Assembly (NCBI GenBank): GCA_905147135.1
Contig: LR990060.1
Span: forward strand, 2,620,001-2,684,000
Reading direction: 5' to 3'
DNA length: 64,000 nt
Source of the DNA: Blastobasis lacticolella
Lineage: Eukaryota > Arthropoda > Insecta > Lepidoptera > Blastobasidae
Shown: positions 61,401-64,000 of the stretch, piece by piece
How positions within the stretch are numbered: position 1 is the stretch's first letter
Layout of the letters: every line of letters begins with the position of its first letter
Translations under genes and position numbers: made by a program
The notes under the pieces: generated by a model
The model's input: the letters and a program-made list of their open reading frames with translations, nothing else
Databases searched by the model: none
Told to the model about the DNA's origin: nothing

Positions 61401-64000
61401 CTTGACCATGATCCAGGATTTGGCGATCAGGTAATTACAATGGAGCTACTCCCATCTGACCTCCGTAACCCTGCTACGAGGGGAACCTAACCAGATTGGA
61501 TCATGGTTACAAATTCAGTTGCCTGAATTTGCAGGTTTCATCACGATGTTTTCCCTCACCGTAAGAGCATCGGTTAAAATTCAACTAATGTACTCAGAAA
61601 AGAGTCATTGGTACATGGCCGCAGTGGGATTCGAACCCGGTACCTCTCGCTTACGAGTCGAATACTCAGCCGCCCGGCCACCGACGCTCGTGAGCATTAA
61701 CCAGTGTATTTATATATATTTCACCAGCAAACCTGGGCTACGTTGTTGATCGCCGTGTTTGTGCAAATGAATTTGTGCATCCTTTTCCTGTGCAGCTGGT
61801 CGCAGTACATGGACGTTATCATCTCAAGGTTTGCCTTCAGCAAATACGGTGCAGTGCCCTGTAAGTGGAATGAACTAACTGGAGAGGTTTTCCCTGGACA
61901 GTACAACATGGCGTCCTTCAAGAAAGAGGTGAAAATGTTTTTACGGGTTCGGGAACGCGTGGGTGTTGCCCCTGGTATTGCAAACGTCCATAGGCTGGTA
62001 TCAAATTAGAGTTACTGTCTACTTCATCTTAAACTAGGCGTTCTCAGCGGCTTTACTTCGCGCGCAATTCGGATCACTGCAAAGGATCAACATACCTGCG
62101 GGAATCTATTATTTCCCCGCGATGAAAAGTTTTGGAAAAGTATGGTACTCAGTGATCATGTCGCATTCTAATAGTGAAAAAATTTTACAAATCGGTTTAG
62201 TAGGTTTTTAGTTTACTTATTACAAACACATATATAAAACGTTTCTCTTTATAATATTAGTATAGACCAGCAGACCTCCGCGGTTTTCACCCACGCGCTG
62301 TTGGATACAATAGATATAAACATTGATCATCCTCGCTTTTCCAACGGTATAACCGGGAGGCATACCTAACGACTGGGCAGTTCGTTGCGATGCTGAACTT
62401 CCACAAGCTTCAAAGTACGAAACAGTCAAAATTCAATTAAACCTATGTAAAGTTCAGATTAGATGTTAGATTAATATAAAAAACATGAGTTAAGTCTCCA
62501 ATGTTCTATAGAGTCGAGATTTAGGGAACCGTGGCTTTGGACTGCCAAAGCCACGGTTTACGGGCGGAGGGCCATTTACGTTCTTGCTGCCAGAGCAACG
62601 TGTTATAAAGGTGGGCTACGCATTGGTGATACCCCTGGTATTTCTAACCCTTGCCCATTTGCTTATTGTATGACATAAAAAAGTACTAGGTTAGGGTTGA
62701 AGATCATATTATTTGCCACATCCGAGGACCTAGCTCGTCTGCCTCTCAATGGTTGACACCTTGTTCAACACTCGTGCGTTATTAAAATGGATTGAGGCTA
62801 TTATACTTAGCAGGAAACCATATAACCAACTGAATATCTTAATAACTTTAAGACTACTAACCCCATACTTAGAATACGCTGTCCTGCCAAATCCCGATGC
62901 GAGACAACTACCTCTATAATCTTCATACGAGGCACTGTATGGTATAGGTTGGATATTTTGGTTCAAGTAGTACGGTCTTATCACTGTCTAGAAATATATA
63001 ACACAGTTCTTAGTAATAATTCGATAATAACGATATATTACTATACCAGTATGAGAAATAGACTGTCGTGTTGGTTTCTTCCTCTCTTTCCTCACGGAAC
63101 TTCGGCCCCATATAATATTTTTCAAAAATTTGCAAAACCCAAACAACATCTACCTACTTCAATATTTGCTAAACTACTGAAGCAATTTCAATGAAACAAA
63201 GTTAAGAACCATGTCGATCAAATTGGCTTTCGAACAAAGTAAAGCACATCCGTTCGGAAGCGACGATGCTGCTAGACAGACAGAGTTACTAAGCCACAAA
63301 GCCACAGATGCAGATGTCAAAATTAAAACCATCCCTCTTTTTTAGTCGAAGGTTAAAAGCACAAGCTTAGAAACCAACACAACCGGTTTTAAGACCTAAA
63401 ATTACGCCCTGATAGCATCAGTCTCAATCTAGCATCATTAGCCTTTACTGACAGTATACTGTTGGATATATGCATTTCCCTAGACATTTTGCAACGTGGA
63501 CATTTTGAAACCGCTCGCCACCGACAGGTAGTTCATCCTCACACCTTTGAGTAAAATTTTGCGCTAATTGCGCGGTTCCAAAAGTACTTTCTCCAACGCA
63601 CACTAAAGTTGTGGAATAAACTACCTGGAAAGATTTTCCCTGGAGAGTACAACATGAAGTACTTCTAGAAAGGGGTGAAAAGGTTTTTACGGGGTCGGCA
63701 ACGCGTGGGTGATGCCTTTGGTATTGCAAACAATCCATAGGCTGCGGTGACTGCTTACTATCAGGCGGGCCTTAAGCCCGTTTACCTTAGTGGTATAAAC
63801 AAAAAAAACTTTGACATTTTGCGCCTAAAGGCTTCTTTGAGCTTTTCGCATTCAGCATCTACCTGGCCGGAGGACGTCCCACACTGACTGAAGCCTGTAC
63901 AATATTATATAAGCAAATGTACGTAGCTCACCACCAAAGCGATATCCATTTTAGGGAATTTGTATCCTGTTGGAAACCAAACGTTTTTCAAGTTCCTCCA
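58302..64000 (-). CDS. Serine protease, paralogue of the 34858 gene, 5' part outside window
   Basis: Five exons visible: 63932-64000 (partial), 62862-62987, 61733-61858, 59898-59989, 58302-58443. Intron positions and phases equal those of the paralogue, with one additional intron after RIA. Asp is present (KMDIALV) and the catalytic motif is intact (GDSGGPLVC). The residue at the 189-equivalent position is Asn, and the C191-C220 disulfide is absent as in the paralogue, while C136-C201 and C168-C182 remain. After the TRVSAYSRFIS helix the protein ends in a hydrophobic tail of about 20 residues (LSSLTCLAYFITFLVFQ), possibly a membrane or GPI anchor signal. The His exon, signal peptide and start lie beyond 64000. 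Confidence 0.87.
58613..58752. repeat. Inverted-repeat element (MITE-like)
   Basis: CGCCGCCATCCTATGCAATT ... GCAGCAAG and its diverged inverse CTTGCTGCG ... AATTGCATCAAAATGGCGGC form about 60-bp arms around a short loop. Confidence 0.5.
59073..59275 (-). repeat. LINE-H 3' end
   Basis: ATCATCATAATCTTAGCGTC then GGCGTATGCCAGGGTCTG and CCATTGGCTCTCGCATCCAA; antisense of the family H terminus. Confidence 0.6.
59308..59662 (-). repeat. SINE-A copy, full length
   Basis: TCATCTTGGCGTTGATATCC to TGCCACCGACGCTCAATA. In the last intron of the second protease. Confidence 0.85.
59898..59989 (-). CDS. Second protease, catalytic Ser exon
   Basis: Acceptor CCTTTAAAG ends at 59990; donor GTATAT at 59897, phase 2. 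Encodes GDSGGPLVCGGLLVGVVSGA then IERRGGYRIA. Confidence 0.87.
59990..60654. other. Intron sequence with LINE and family L traces
   Basis: 60040-60130 matches family L (GAGGAGTCCGCCTGAATGGG, GTGTTCCGGTTTGAAGGAT). 60180-60270 looks like a decayed RTE-type polymerase end. No exon supported. Confidence 0.4.
60655..61310. repeat. Inverted pair of family M around a family G copy
   Basis: 60655-60752 (GCGCGCTCCATATAAACCTA ... CCAATATATATGCT) is repeated in inverse at 61205-61310 (AGCATAGATATTGGTTCCTA ... TATGGAGCGCG). Between them lies a minus-strand family G copy (60765-61080). Confidence 0.6.
61343..61692 (-). repeat. SINE-A copy, full length and well preserved
   Basis: AATCATCTTAGCGTTAATGT to CCGCCCGGCCACCGACGCTC. 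Clear B-box (GGTTCGAATCCC inverse GGGATTCGAACC). A good reference copy. Confidence 0.92.
61733..61858 (-). CDS. Second protease, exon with C168/C182 pair
   Basis: Acceptor CCACTTACAG ends at 61859, donor GTTTGC at 61732, 42 codons, phase 0. Encodes MYCDQLHRKRMHKFICTNTA and ends INNVAQ. The sequence upstream of the acceptor is the antisense of a family D LINE end that begins at about 61863. Confidence 0.85.
61863..62012 (+). pseudogene. Family D LINE 3' end
   Basis: KWNELTGEVFPGQYNMASFK then KEVKMFLRVRERVGVAPGI; lies just upstream (minus sense) of the 61733-61858 exon. Confidence 0.65.
62013..62519. other. Intron sequence, nothing certain
   Basis: 62090-62290 resembles a retroposon tail of the ACTAGCTG group. 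A minus-strand open frame at 62430-62220 was examined and not accepted as an exon. Confidence 0.3.
62520..62682 (+). repeat. Family G copy with inverted start
   Basis: GGGAACCGTGGCTTTGGACT is followed by its own inverse (CTGCCAAAGCCACGGTTTAC), then GCCAGAGCAACGTGTTATAA to GACATAAAAAAGTA. A fold-back start like those in some SINE-A copies. Confidence 0.6.
62862..62987 (-). CDS. Second protease, exon with C136-equivalent
   Basis: Acceptor TATTTCTAG ends at 62988, donor GTTAGT at 62861, 42 codons, phase 0. Encodes YYLNQNIQPIPYSASYEDYR and GSCLASGFGRTAYSKYG. Confidence 0.86.
63455..63805 (+). pseudogene. Family D LINE, polymerase C-terminus and tail
   Basis: KVLSPTHTKVVE-like remnant, TTGTGGAATAAACTACCTGG, GAGAGTACAACATGAAGTAC, and the end TTACCTTAGTGGTATAAAC. 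In the intron between the first two visible exons of the second protease. Confidence 0.6.
63932..64000 (-). CDS. Second protease, Asp exon (partial)
   Basis: WRNLKNVWFPTGYKFPKMDI then ALV, donor GTGAGC at 63931, phase 0. Aligns with QWRELRRVFYPEKHVFPKLD of the paralogue. Cut by the window edge. Confidence 0.85.

Noticed and set aside
61704..62009. Plus-strand 101-residue frame
   Set aside because: It is the antisense of a protease exon joined to a LINE terminus by chance.
62270..62425. Minus-strand frame SYFEACGSSASQRTAQSLGM as protease exon
   Set aside because: Splice phases do not fit the flanking exons and no motif of the fold is present.
1..64000. CRISPR arrays, bacterial operons or ribosomal RNA genes
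   Set aside because: No spaced direct-repeat arrays, no ribosome-binding sites or gene packing, and no rRNA-like sequence; everything points to a eukaryotic genome.

Overview
This window looks like a piece of an insect nuclear genome, most likely a moth or butterfly. It is AT-rich, has no operons, has genes split by short-exon/long-intron structure, and is saturated with retroposon and DNA-transposon families of the kind found in Lepidoptera. The organism call is inference from repeat character and gene type; no marker gene fixes the species.

Host genes. The clearest host content is on the minus strand. (1) A complete six-exon, 318-residue secreted serine-protease homologue runs from 34858 down to 21956. 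All five introns can be placed by splice sites and phase. His and Asp of the triad are present, but the catalytic Ser is Ala and the oxyanion-hole Gly is Ser, so it is probably a non-catalytic homologue. (2) A paralogue enters from the right edge (64000) and ends at 58302. Five exons are visible, with the GDSGGP motif intact and a hydrophobic C-terminal tail. (3) A signal-peptide exon of another secreted protein lies at 2604-2511. A possible small two-exon gene (51525-52012, plus) and a 58-residue ORF (54906-54730, minus) are weaker.

Mobile DNA, left to right. 1-6000: tRNA-derived SINEs (labelled SINE-A and SINE-C here), a retroposon with (GAT)n tail (family B), LINE 3' ends and a degraded LINE ORF1. 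6300-14674: one long LINE with a coiled-coil ORF, an SGNH-like ORF1 and an endonuclease-RT ORF2, split by a 4.2 kb terminal-inverted-repeat element (8530-12749) and a 200 bp retroposed insert. 15518-17309: a dead hAT transposon with 8-bp target duplication, itself hit by a 49-bp retroposed scrap. 21956-34858: the protease homologue, whose introns hold a Jockey-like LINE (23967-25850), many SINEs and two nested THAP-type transposons (30795-34476 and 31489-33102). 36000-40440: LINE tails and a broken Transib transposase. 43900-45600: LINE debris. 45600-51170: long inverted repeats of about 1.4-1.5 kb flanking a reverse transcriptase with a restriction-endonuclease-like C-terminus; a third arm copy lies at 52655-54370. 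Each arm carries an intact reading frame for a tiny one-pass membrane protein. 58300-64000: the second protease gene with SINE and LINE insertions in its introns.

The main story is nested insertion: at least eight target-site duplications can be read directly, and retroposon ends sit within about 10 bp of several splice sites of the protease genes. The most unusual structures are the three-copy arm with its conserved membrane microprotein frame, a perfect 148-bp palindrome inside the RT gene, and a transposon excision-like footprint at 51339-51375 that matches the ends of the THAP element 18 kb away.
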